64,000 nucleotides of DNA from Phragmites australis (Eukaryota > Streptophyta > Magnoliopsida > Poales > Poaceae), in contig NC_084936.1 in NCBI RefSeq assembly GCF_958298935.1, forward strand, positions 1,681,501 through 1,745,500, in the 5' to 3' direction. Of the stretch, positions 54,370-64,000 are shown piece after piece (the stretch's first letter is position 1; each line of letters begins with the position of its first letter). Position numbers and translations under genes: made by a program. The notes beneath the pieces are model-generated. The model was not told where the DNA came from. It worked only from the letters and a program-made list of their open reading frames with translations, and did not search any database.

Positions 54370-55260
54370 TCATTTGCAATGGCTTAGTGATTGTGGCCAC
54401 ATGAAGGTAACTCATACTGCCAAGGTGCCATTTTCTGTTGGAAATTATAAAGATGTGGTCGAATGCGACGTACTTCCAATGAAAGTATGTCATTTACTTT
54501 TGGGAAGACCATGGCAATTTGAGCATGATTATCAGCATGGTGGAAGGACAAACAGCTACACAATCACCCATAAAGGAGATAAGTATACTTTGCTTCCCAT
54601 GACACCGGAAGAAATTGCGAGCGATGAGCAAAAACATCAGCAGAAGGAGATTTATAGTGTTCTATTGGTGCAATCTCCAGCTCAATTTACAGAGTCGAGG
54701 ATGACTCCTTTTGAAGAGAGTGGGGATGATGAGGATATCACACCAAGAATCAATTTTCAGCAGCAAGATTGTGTTTCTCCTCAAAATCGCACGCGCCGCC
54801 GCTGGCCGCAGCTCATGCAGCACCAGGCATTCTCTACCTGTGTCGGTCTAGGAAGCTTGCCATGTTACCGAACAAGTCTTGTAAGCTGCAGAGATCAGGT
54901 CACGCTTGGAAGAGAAATTTGGAAGATTAAAACCAACGTATCAGCACGCAAAGCAAGATAGGAAAGAAAGGGAGTTGGAGCTTGCCAACCAATACACGTA
55001 CAAGCTAGGAAGCACATGCATGTCATAAAATCAGCCGATCGAGACAACTTCGATTTGGAGTCTAGTAGTTTCTCAGGTTAATTAGAATTTTTGTCTTATG
55101 GCCAGGATATGATTAGTTTCAACTGTCGATTGAATCAATTAGCAATTAATTGTAGTAGTATTCTAGTCGGAGTCTGTTCACGTGTCCGATATGGAGTCTG
55201 TAGGTTGTAGGCCTATAAATAAATATCTACGGTGTACGCCGGAGGGGGAGGTGAATTGTT
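54370..55260 (+). mobile_element. Gypsy remnant: protease joined to pol tail
   Basis: The frame 54374-54961 begins in the gypsy protease C-terminal half (VLPMKVCHLLLGRPWQFEHD, YTITHKGDKYTLLPM). Without a break it passes into a segment resembling the gypsy-3 pol tail (ESRMTPFEESGDDEDI, compare ESRMTPFQEGKDDADI). The RT, RNase H and integrase are therefore deleted. 54962-55260 looks like 3' LTR (CCTATAAATAAATATC near 55210). The upstream part is cut by the CACTA end at 54369. Confidence 0.72.
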
Positions 55261-55261
55261 T

Positions 55262-57463
55262 TGGCTTAGTAAAGCGTGAATTTAGAGTCGAGTTTGGCCC
55301 CTGTGATTTCTGAGAATCTACACGATTCATCCAGTTTGTGCTCCTCGTCTACGGGCGTTGCTGTGTGGGTTGGTTTTTTTTCGGCGAGTGTTTGGGCGAT
55401 TGTTCGGCGACGTACTGCCTCTTTCGTCAGGCCACGGACCAAATTTATCTGTGTTCTCTTAATTCCTACGACGTGAAGATCGGGCCACTCCATCGTACAC
55501 TCCTTCGCTAGGCGTGTCCATATCATCAGTATAATACTAGTCCTCGCGCCTTGAAACGTGAGCGATTCGTCAAAGAATAGAGTCTATACATCTGATAAGT
55601 TGCCGCGGTCATCCTGTAGTTGATCGGGTTCTATCCATTCGGCCACGAAGTCGGCGAGTGCTTGCGACTTGATCGTTGTTCGAGGCACGAAGCGAACATC
55701 AAATTCCCCGAGCTCCACGGACCACTTGGCGATTCGGCTGATTGCATCTCTGTTGTGCAGGATTTAACCGAGTGGGAATATTGATGGTACAATAATCTTG
55801 TAAGCCTGGAAATAATGCCATAGTTTACGAGAGGCCATGAGCATAGCATACAATAGCTTTTGCACGTGCGCGTAGCACTCTTTGGGGCCGTGGAGCACTT
55901 CACTGATGTAGTACAGGCTTTTCTATTGTTTGTTTGGCACTTCTCTTTCCACCACCAATACCCAGCTCACGGCACGTGGTCCAGCCGTGATGTCGTCGTA
56001 GTAGCTTGAAGAAGGGAAATCCTCGATCTTCGAGTCGAAAAATAAAACGGCTGACGGCCGCCATGCATCCGGTTAGTCGCTGAACTTCTCGCACTGACCT
56101 AGGGGGTTACATCTCTTCAATGGTATTGATCTTCTCGGGATTGAGTTCGATCCCTCAGTATGACACCAAGTAATCGATTAGCTTTCCCGCATTGACTCCA
56201 ACGCGCACTTCTCTGGGATCAGCATGACTCGATTCTTGCGCAGGTTGTTGAACGTCTCTTGTAGGTCAGAGATGAGATCTTCTTTTTAGTTTTGACGACG
56301 AGATCATCGACGTTGGCTTCGACATTCCAGCTGATCTAGTCATGGAGTGTTATTTGCATTCCGCGTTGGTATGTGGCACTGGCATTCTTCAGTCTGAAGT
56401 GCATCTTTACATAGCAATAGACTCTGAATGGAGTGATGAAGGAGGTTTCTGCTCATCTTCTAGATGCATGCTAATCTGGTAATAACTGGAGTAGGCATCG
56501 AGAAGGCTTAGATAGTCGCAACCAGATGTAGAGTCAACTATCTAGTCTATTCGTGGTAGAGGAAAAGCATCCTTAGGGCAGGCTTTGTTGAGATCGGTGA
56601 AGTCAACACACATTCGCCACTTTCCATTTGATTTTTTGACCATGACAGGGTTGGCGAGCCATTCAGGATGATCCACCTCTCAGATGAATCCTACCTTAGT
56701 GAGCCTTTCGGTTTCCTCTTTGAATCCTTCCTTCCGGTCAGGCGCGAACCACCGGAGATTCTGCTTGACCGGCTTTGCGTCAGGCTGGATCTGGAGGCAC
56801 CAGAGGAAGGTGATGAGCGCGAGTTCCTATTTGGGATCCAGGTTAGAGCCGATCCAAATGGTCTTGGAGGGCTCCGCCGGGTCCAAGGGAACTACTTTGA
56901 CTTCGCCGTGGGACTTCACGACTGCCTTAGGTCTCGAGTTTTTCATCTCCTTGTCGGGTTGATGCTGCGTGGCCATGTCCAAATTTTGTTTGTTGCAGCG
57001 TAGGCCTACTTTTGTGCAGCCCCAGACAGTAATGACTCCCTCGGGTCCTGGTATATTCACTCACTGGTAAGCATAATGCACGATGGCCATAAACTTGGCT
57101 AGGGTACGTCTTCCCAAGATAGCGTTGTATGCCATCTCGAAGTCAACCACGTCGAACAGAATTTTTTCTGTCCAGAAGTTGTCATGCTTCCCAAAGGTAA
57201 CAGGGGGCGATATCTGGCCGATAGGAGTGGCCGAAGATCTTGGTACTATACCGTAGAAGGCTTGAGTAACCGGCTTGATAGCAGATTGGGAGATATGCAT
57301 CCCTTCGAGTGCGTTAGCGAAAATAATGTTTAAGGAACTTCCTCCGTCGATGAGTACTCGGGTGACCCTGCAATTGTTGATCGTAGGCTCGACTACTATT
57401 GGGAAGCGTCCTAGCCGTACAAAGTTCTCTGGGCAATCATCTTGGCCGAAGGAAATCTCAATG
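55262..57463 (-). pseudogene. Gypsy-4 pol remnant (protease, RT, RNase H)
   Basis: On minus, from the high end: protease active site LIDGGSSLNIIFANALEG (57295-57363) and ILFDVVDFEMAYNAILGRRT (57061-57300). Next is RT with RCVDFTDLNKACPKDAFPLP at about 56560-56620 and YLSLLDAYSSYYQISMHLE near 56450-56520. Last is an RNase H with [20 protein letters not shown] and [14 protein letters not shown] (55620-55760). The second RNase H style again points to the Tat branch. Stops and shifts are frequent and integrase is missing below 55262. Confidence 0.85.
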
Positions 57464-57465
57464 TT

Positions 57466-59537
57466 TCACCACTTCATGGTCTGACAACCCTCGGGGATGG
57501 CAGCTAAGACTTCTTGGGCCACCGTCTTGTACTGTCTCTTGGACTCGTAGGAGGCGGAACCACCGAACATGTGGTCTACCTTCCTCTCGTCCGGCTGAAA
57601 AGACATCGTGTCCGTGTCGTCCCCACTGCTGCTGCTGGAGCTAGTGTCCCTACTTTGGGCCACGACCTGGGTCTTCGTTCCATTGGCTGCTTTTTCAACC
57701 TCCGCCTTGACCATCTTCTTCCAGAGGTGGCAATCGTGGAGGCTATGGTTGTTGATCTAGTGGAGGTCACACCAAGGCTTACCGTCACGCTCGCCGGAGC
57801 CTGGTGTGAAGCTCTTGCCCCGGGAAGACCCGAAGTGCTTGTTGGGATGGATGTCAGGCAGATCTGTAAAAACTTCATCAGATTTAACTTTCTTTCCCTT
57901 ACCTCCCTTGGTGTTCTTCTTGCGCTTGCTCATGACCTTATTGCCATTGAGCTTGGATTGAGGGCGTTTGATGCCTTAGGTCTTCTCCTTCATATAGAGG
58001 AGCGCATCCTCAGCCCTGGCAGACTTGTTGACGATCTGCATGAGCTATTTAACTGTCTCGGGCTCCTTTATGGCGATGTCTTCAACACACCACAAGCTCT
58101 TAACCCCTTGAGTGAACGCCTGAATGGCATCATAGTCGCTGATCTTGGGGATGGTGTTTTGGGTATTGATAAAGCGGTGCACGAACTCACTCAAGGTTTC
58201 ATTCTCCATCTGCTCGCTGTGGTGGATGTCATTTTTTATGCCGGGGTGAACGTATGTACCCTGGAAGTTATCTCGGAACACGTCACAAAGCTGCTCGCGC
58301 GAGTAGATTGTCCCTGGCGCTAGGTTGGTCAACCATGTTCTGGCTGCCCTTCAAGGGATGTGGGGAGGTAATTTGCCATTACCTTCTCATCCCCACCAAC
58401 CAGTTGGATGGTCGTGGTGTAGATCTGGAGAAACTCAACAGGATTCGTGCTCCGTTGTACTTCTCGATGGACTCGGGGCAGAACCTTACTGGCCCCTTTA
58501 CGTTCCGTAGATCCAGAGAGAAGACTATGCATCCATTGATGGCACCCTGCTTGGTTCCAGCAGCCTCAGGTGTTTTTTCCACGGGGGTCGGGGATCAGCC
58601 CGACTTGAATGATGTCGAGACGTCCCCCGATTAGATTGCCGAGGGGTAGATGATGCCACCTCAAGGATCCTCGGACGTCTTCGCTGTCTATCAATGATAT
58701 TGCGCAAGTTGTTGATCGGATGACCTTTGACTGGCGAGACTCAGCGGCGGTTATTCGACCGGTTGTTATCCCAGGATGCCTTGTTCCGGGGATTACGTCT
58801 CTCTGAATCTAATACGTCTTGCGACAGGGGATTTTGTGATCTACTCGGGTAGCACTATTTCCGGCTAGGGCTTGATGGGAATTCTCGGCCTGGATGAGAA
58901 CCTCTCTGGTCAAGTCGATCACTGAGTTCATCCAGTCCTTGCCAGCTGAGATCGTTAGATCTGTGGTCGGTAGACGCATGAGGGCCTCTTGTAGAAGGAG
59001 GAGCCTCTTGGCAGTCACGGATCAGAAGCATTCAGCCCTCTGATGATGGTTGGGAGATGGTAAAACCGTCACTCCGTTAGGTTTTAGGTTCTGGGGCGAT
59101 GTGGTCATCTGGTTCTGGCCAACACCTGGACCCGGAGAGGGAGGGCCCTGCCCATTTGCAAGATCGTCATCACAATTGCCCAGACCGCCACCCCCGTCTC
59201 CAATGGTGAAGACTTCTCGACGGTAACCTCCACTGGAGGAGATGTCTAGATCTATCATGGATTTTTCATCGGATTGCACCGGATAGGTGTCTTGACAATC
59301 CATGTTGTTGGAAGTCACGGGAGAAGATCCCGACTTGTGGTGGATTGGGCATTCACGATTTTCTTGATAGCCGAGTGGTTCGAACTCGATGCTGTAATCC
59401 TTGGCACATTGATCCATGAAGCAACTTACCTCATCGCTAGAATCATCGCTAGAAAGCTCTTCATCGAGATTCACCCGATCGCTCACTGGCTCATCAGGGA
59501 GAGGGGTACAGTTGTCATAGAACATGGTTGAAACCAT
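57466..59537 (-). pseudogene. Gypsy-4 gag remnant
   Basis: The N-terminal acidic region at 59022-59537 includes LDEELSSDDSSDEVSCFMDQ. The core at 58045-58532 includes NPVEFLQIYTTTIQLVGGDE, MANYLPTSLEGQPEH and SREQLCDVFRDNFQGTYVHP, then LSEFVHRFINTQNTIPKISD, the gypsy gag motifs. The C-terminal part at 57466-57880 is Ser-rich. The stretches use different frames, so several indels are present. Confidence 0.83.
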
Positions 59538-59566
59538 GCGAGTAGAGGATCATGGATCGATACCAC

Positions 59567-60500
59567 TAGACGTGCAGTGCAGCGGAAGAAGAGTTGAAGC
59601 AGATCGATCCAACGTTGTGCGCATCGATGTACAGGAAGCAGTCAAACTCAAGAGGGTTTTCGTAGACGACTGGCCTCCTAGTTTGGATCAATTTCTAGAT
59701 TCGGCTTCCTTATCGGGAGCATTCCGACTACCTACTCGGGAGCGACGTCGAGCCCATCAGCGCCGTAATAGCAGCAGCGCCTCTATGATATACACACATC
59801 CTGGGCTGGAACGTCGGTGTATTAGCAGCGCACGTACAACTATGGTTTCGAGAGGTTAGGTGGAGAGGGTGCGGCTAGGGTTTCAGAGTGGCTCAACTGT
59901 ACGCGCCCCTCCGCATGCCTCCCCTTATATAGATCTTACTATAGGCTCCCACATTAGAATCCCATTAGGACTCTAGTCCCTCACGGATCACAATCTATTT
60001 AAACCCTCTTACGGATCCAATCCGTGTGTCATGTTCCAACCCATTAAGTGTGTGACCTGTTAGGTTCATGTACAAACGGCTATGACTCAAAGACCCCTTT
60101 CCGAACCGAAATCAACAGCGGTCCCTAGCAGGGCATATTGACTCCCGAGTATACATAAAGATCATATCAGCTGAATTTTGATATACAAATGCACTAATCC
60201 CTTTGCCTCACGATACCAGTCAAGATTAAGGCGAGATATGTGCCATCCTTGTGATAGCTTGACCATTCACTCAATCTTGTAGCGGATTGCTCAACTCGTG
60301 ATTAACTCTTTAATCACATTGGTATGGCCATACACTTTCTAATCCAACTACATTGAGCGGCCAGAGATATCTCTCCCGTTATATAGGAGGGGCTAATTTC
60401 ATCTTGATCGCTCACAACCCAAGATATATTTCATGGCAAACCTGAGAGCTACCTTTATGACTATCCAGTCACGGAGTAGCGTTTGACAGCACCTAAGTGT
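59567..60500 (-). repeat. Probable gypsy-4 5' LTR
   Basis: Directly upstream of gag on minus is TGGTATCGATCC (59549-59560 region), a degenerate primer-binding site, preceded by a block ending CTGCACTGCA at about 59567. A TATA box CTATATAAGG (59923-59932 on minus) fits an LTR promoter. The upstream edge near GACAGCACCTAAGTG (60486-60500) is approximate. Confidence 0.55.
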
Positions 60501-62303
60501 ATTATTAAAAAATATGAGAATTAATGACGATTTAACTACATATGAAATAATGTTGTTAGGAATTTTCTAAAAAATTTCCAGAGTCATTTATTATTTTCTG
60601 GGATTTTCTAGGATTTTTTGAAATTTTCTAAAATTTATTTGAATTATAAAACTATTAACAATAATTAAATAAACCTATAAAATATTATTAAACATTATTA
60701 AAATTTATTTTCCTAATTATTATTATTATTAGAATTATTTTTACTGAAAATCTATTTATTGCGCAATATATAACATATATGACGTCAGCAACCAGAAATA
60801 AATCAAAAAGAAAACAAAAAGGGTGACTGGGCTTGACATGTAAGCATATGTGTCCGACATGGCACTACCACGCAAGCAAAACCCGCTGATGCGGCTGCTG
60901 GCGTGTCAGCCGACGTGGCACTGATGGCGTCACAGGGTAATAACGGCGACCGTTAAGTTCATTAAATTCTAACCGTCCATCTCAGATCTAATGGTTGAAA
61001 TCTAATCGGCAAATCAGTACGCATCCATCTAATCGCGGCCGCTCAGGTCAGATCGGATGGCTCACCTTCATCTCCTTCATCCCCGACGCTGAGGATGGCG
61101 GCGTAGAGGGGTCCCGTGGTGGCGCGACGCCGGAGAGCAGCCAAAAGCTCGTCGCCGTGCTCCAAACACTCCAACGAGCAGCGGAACAGGACCACGTGTT
61201 CACAGTGAATACGGCTGCGCTATGGGTTGACGTCGGCGATGCGCGAGTGAAGCTAGCGACGGTGAGCAGTGGCTTGAAGCTTCGGCTCTCACCGGAGATA
61301 GGGCTAGGATTGCGCTAAAGGCTCGGTAAGCTGGGAAAAAGCTGCGCAATGCTCTGGAGAGACTATAGGGTCGCATATATATACCCGGGAGGTTCTACTA
61401 TCTGCAAATCGACTCGGATTTGAAAAGAGGCTGCGGCGGCGGTCCAACTCTAATCCGATGATTCAAATGAACTCGGCTTCCTATCTCTTGGACAAAAGCT
61501 CACGTATGATCCTTCATCCTTGGATTCTTCTTGCTTTTGATACATAGCTTATCTCTAGCTCCATGGTGCAAATTTGATCTCCTTCCCGTGCGGATGGTGG
61601 ATTTGCTCGTGAGGCCTTCTCTAGTTTGGCTCTGGCTCTGGTGAATCCAACGTGGGCTTAAGCTTCTAGAGACCACGGCTATTCCATTTTGGTAGTTAGG
61701 TGCGATCTTCGACTCGAACACGACGGCGTCCACGCGTGCGGCGGCCGGCTGCGCCTGCAGAGAGGGGGGGGGGGGGGGGGAGGGACCAACAAGCTGGCCC
61801 GATTGCTCAGAGAGAGGGAGAGAGGAGAGGAGGGACGGTGGGCTGGTCGGGTTGGCCGGTCTAGCAGCCCAAGGCAAGAGAGAGAGGAGAGGAGAGGGAT
61901 TTGGGCCGGTTGGGTTGGCTGAGGGAGTTTTGGGCCAGGTCACCTTTTCCTATTTCCTAACCCTTTTGTATTTCCTTTCTCTCACATATATACTAGTATA
62001 AACATGTACATATACTTGTACAACACATACCTTCTTTGTATACATCTATATTAGCCCACATAAACAATCCACAATCAAACAAACAATCAATCAATACACA
62101 TACATATATATATTCTTATATAAGAAAATATCACTCAATGTATATATGTACTTATACATATAACACATATACTCTCATATATGTATACATGCATATATGC
62201 ACATATATACACTTAGGGTTTTATTTTGGTTTTGCAAAAAAAAAATTCTTTTGAAAAAGTTTTTATTCTTGGGTTTTAGAATTTGGGCTATTAAAAAACC
62301 TAC
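60501..62303 (-). repeat. Probable 3' LTR of gypsy-5
   Basis: On minus, a purine tract CTTAAGGGGG (about 62305-62314) precedes TTTTAATAGCCCAAATTC, which resembles the mutated start of a Tekay-type LTR. The block runs to about 60500, is AT-rich at its far end, and contains GC-rich parts (61000-61330, 61680-61940), a poly-G run (61767-61780) and an ATAT/GTAT-rich segment (62000-62210). The frames at 60995-61318 and 61500-61943 have no domain. A TATA-like TATATATACCC lies at 61373-61384. Confidence 0.5.
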
Positions 62304-62446
62304 CCCCTTAAGTTAATCTCTTTCTCAAGATTCTGGCTAATCTCCAAACAGGTGAGGAAACTCTACTATTAACTATTCTTCTTGTTCCCAGGTTTTGATT
62401 CATCTTCTGTATGGTGACTCCATTATACGTTACACATATGTATGAC

Positions 62447-63481
62447 TAGGGCTGGAAATGAGCCGAGCTGAGCCTAGCTCAACTCGTGAAAGCTCGGTGG
62501 AATGTTGGCTCGGCTCGCCTCGGCTCGGCTCGGCTCGGTTTGCAAACAAAGCTAAAATGCTGGCTCGGCTCGTTTGCTGGCTCGAGCCAGCTCATGAGGG
62601 ATCGCGAGCTTGCCAACATAGATGCACGACGTGGGCTCCCTCTGGTGCTAGCTCCCTCCACGTCCTCCTCCGCACCAAGCGTGCCTTGGGCGACCGCGGC
62701 GTCGGCGAGGTCCACATCCCCTTTTCCAAGCTCCTCTCTCACGCCCCAGACAACCCATTCCCCGCCAAGTTCATCTCATACCAGGTCATAAGATCTCTTC
62801 CGACAAGCCCCAGGGAGTCCTCAACTTCTCCTACAAGCTCGGCGAGGTCACCCAATGGGCCGCGTATGCATAGCCTTCACCGGCTGTTGCGTACCCACCT
62901 CCCTCCACCTACCCACCAACAGGCAAGGCCGATGCGTACCCGCCTCCCACCGCCTACCCACATGCGGCAAAGCTCAACGAGCCGACAATAGCTTACCCGC
63001 CCCCTTGCGGCTACTGTCCGCTGGCAAGCCCGTGAATGCAGGCGAGCAGGTGGTGGCATACCCAGCTGCTAGCCCCAATACCATAGCTCCACCGCCGCAG
63101 TACGGGTATAGCTATCCACCGCAGTAGCCAGTCGGCTACAGGTACCCGCCCCCACCGCTGCAAGGGCGCGGCCCGCGAGCGAGGGCGGCCTGCACGGAGC
63201 GAGCGGCGGCAGCCTAACGGTGTGAGCGGCGATGGCCTCCACGGCACGGGCATGGGGTTGGGGTTGGGGATGGCTGGATAGGGAGTGGGGTACTGGGGAG
63301 TGGGCAATAGCTCGTTTGGCTCATGAGCTACTCGCAGGCTAGCTCGACTTGGCATGATTCAGAAACGATCCAGCATGGTGGCTCGGGCTCGGCTCGTTTG
63401 GACAACGAGCCGAGCTGAGCCAAGCTGAGCGTCCATGAGCCCGAGCTAGCTTGTGAGCCTCGAGCTTTTTGTCCAGCCCTA
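62447..63481. mobile_element. Non-autonomous hAT element carrying a host gene fragment
   Basis: Terminal inverted repeats TAGGGCTGGA (62447) and TCCAGCCCTA (63481) are flanked by a perfect 8-bp duplication TGTATGAC at 62439-62446 and 63482-63489, diagnostic of hAT. Subterminal regions have many GAGCCGAGCTGAGC / GGCTCGGCTCG motifs in both orientations (62458-62545, 63375-63460). No hAT transposase is present. The interior (about 62610-63170) is derived from an SRC2-like gene. Confidence 0.92.
62650..63165 (+). pseudogene. Captured SRC2-like C2-domain gene fragment
   Basis: The plus strand reads SSLHVLLRTKRALGDRGVGE, VHIPFSKLL and FPAKFISYQV, the second half of the C2 domain of plant SRC2 (soybean gene regulated by cold-2) proteins. 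After a frameshift near 62790 come KPQGVLNFSYKLGEVTQ, then Tyr/Pro-rich repeats (KADAYPPPTAYP, APPPQYGYSYPPQ), as in SRC2 tails. Stops and several frameshifts break it, and the C2 N-terminus and the Gly-rich end are missing. SRC2 proteins act at endomembranes in stress responses. Family call is from memory of the conserved segments. Confidence 0.8.
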
Positions 63482-63672
63482 TGTATGACCTTTCTTCGAG
63501 ACACCTGCTCTGTTGTTTCCAAAATCTTGATTGGGTATTCCGAGTAAGTCAAATCCTCTTGAGGGTTCACTTCTTCCAAGGGCAAATGTTCCTTCGGCAC
63601 TCGTAAGCACTTCTTTAATTGTGATATGTGTTGCCTATTCTGGACTGTCACCATGTTGAGTGCTTGGATCAC

Positions 63673-64000
63673 AAAGCTGATTGTGCTACCATTAAAAGGC
63701 CAACCATTTCAATTCTTTGCAAGGCCTTATGCATTCATTGACCAAGCCACCAAATCCTTGTCAAGTCTGCTTAGACCATTCATTCATTCTGGCACTTATC
63801 TTTTTCCCCAGTTTTATCATGTTTGCTCAATTATCTCCCTATGAAGAAAACTCGATGTTACGTTGTTTATCCTTTTGTACTTTTGTAATCAAGTGAATGA
63901 TCACACCATATTTTTGGAGTCACGCATGTTTTAGAAATTTACACTACATTTTCAATAATACTAGTTACATGTACATACATCTTATATATTAGTTTTTCTC
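63673..64000. other. Unclassified sequence at the window end
   Basis: No domain or repeat boundary recognised. A 72-codon plus frame (63626-63844) overlaps the gypsy tail and is probably chance. Confidence 0.4.

Larger units (their letters stand above)
62310..63672 (-). pseudogene. Gypsy-5 pol C-terminus, interrupted by a hAT element
   Basis: On minus, 63488-63672 encodes HISQLKKCLRVPKEHLPLEE and SEYPIKILETTEQVSRRKVI, the conserved end of Tekay/Del-type gypsy pol. After removing the hAT element and one target copy it continues at 62446 with MCNV, a stop, then WSHHTEDES and TWEQEE, the chromodomain-like end. Integrase upstream of 63672 is not seen; 63673-64000 has no recognised feature. Confidence 0.82.

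Noticed and set aside
60995..61943. Frames at 60995-61318 (plus) and 61500-61943 (minus)
   Set aside because: They lie inside the probable gypsy-5 LTR, around a poly-G run, and lack any known domain.

Overview
The window is nuclear DNA from a grass (Poaceae), most likely a panicoid. The evidence is an 11S (legumin-type) seed globulin gene with GC-rich codon use, two copies of a grass-expanded DUF1668-like gene, Stowaway, Mutator-like and CACTA miniature elements, and nested Ty1/copia, Ty3/gypsy, LINE and hAT elements typical of an intermediate or large grass genome. The species cannot be fixed from the sequence alone.

Layout. 1-5.2 kb is intergenic DNA with three well-delimited DNA transposons: a Mutator-like MITE at 1612-2343 (9-bp target duplication), a CACTA miniature at 3042-4075 (3-bp duplication) and a Stowaway MITE at 4216-4475. 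5.5-7.6 kb holds the best intact host gene, an 11S globulin of three exons with an RY/TATA-like promoter and a polyadenylation signal. 8.1-16.3 kb is a pile of decayed copia elements: copia-1 on plus, copia-2 on minus, and an LTR fragment of a third. A MORF/RIP-like RNA-editing-factor pseudogene fragment lies at 16.5 kb. 18.7-21.95 kb and 31.07-34.34 kb are two direct copies of one ~3.2-kb module (Stowaway + Mutator-like MITE + DUF1668-like gene). Between them lie a LINE remnant, a gypsy gag-protease remnant and a 2,986-bp solo LTR with a clear 5-bp duplication.

35-43 kb is a Tat-lineage gypsy element on the minus strand. From gag through RT and RNase H it stays in one frame and is broken only by stop codons; a frameshift follows at about 35.6-35.7 kb. 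43.3-45.6 kb is a second gypsy element, cut by a 4.4-kb block of tandem arrays (45.6-50.0 kb) that may be one very large LTR. 50.5-54.4 kb is a degraded CACTA region with a Transposase_24-type pseudogene. 54.4-60.5 kb contains two more gypsy remnants, and 60.5-63.7 kb a Tekay-like gypsy 3' end interrupted by a 1,035-bp hAT element that carries a piece of an SRC2-like C2-domain gene.

Only three host genes look potentially functional: the globulin at 5592-7332 and the DUF1668-like pair at 20814-21917 and 33208-34305. Almost everything else is transposable-element sequence, and most LTR elements between 23 and 64 kb run on the minus strand. I found no convincing novel multi-gene system. The most interesting items are the hAT gene capture, the mosaic divergence and possible repeat-mediated origin of the DUF1668 duplication, the large tandem-array LTR candidate and a miRNA-like hairpin at 52.1 kb.
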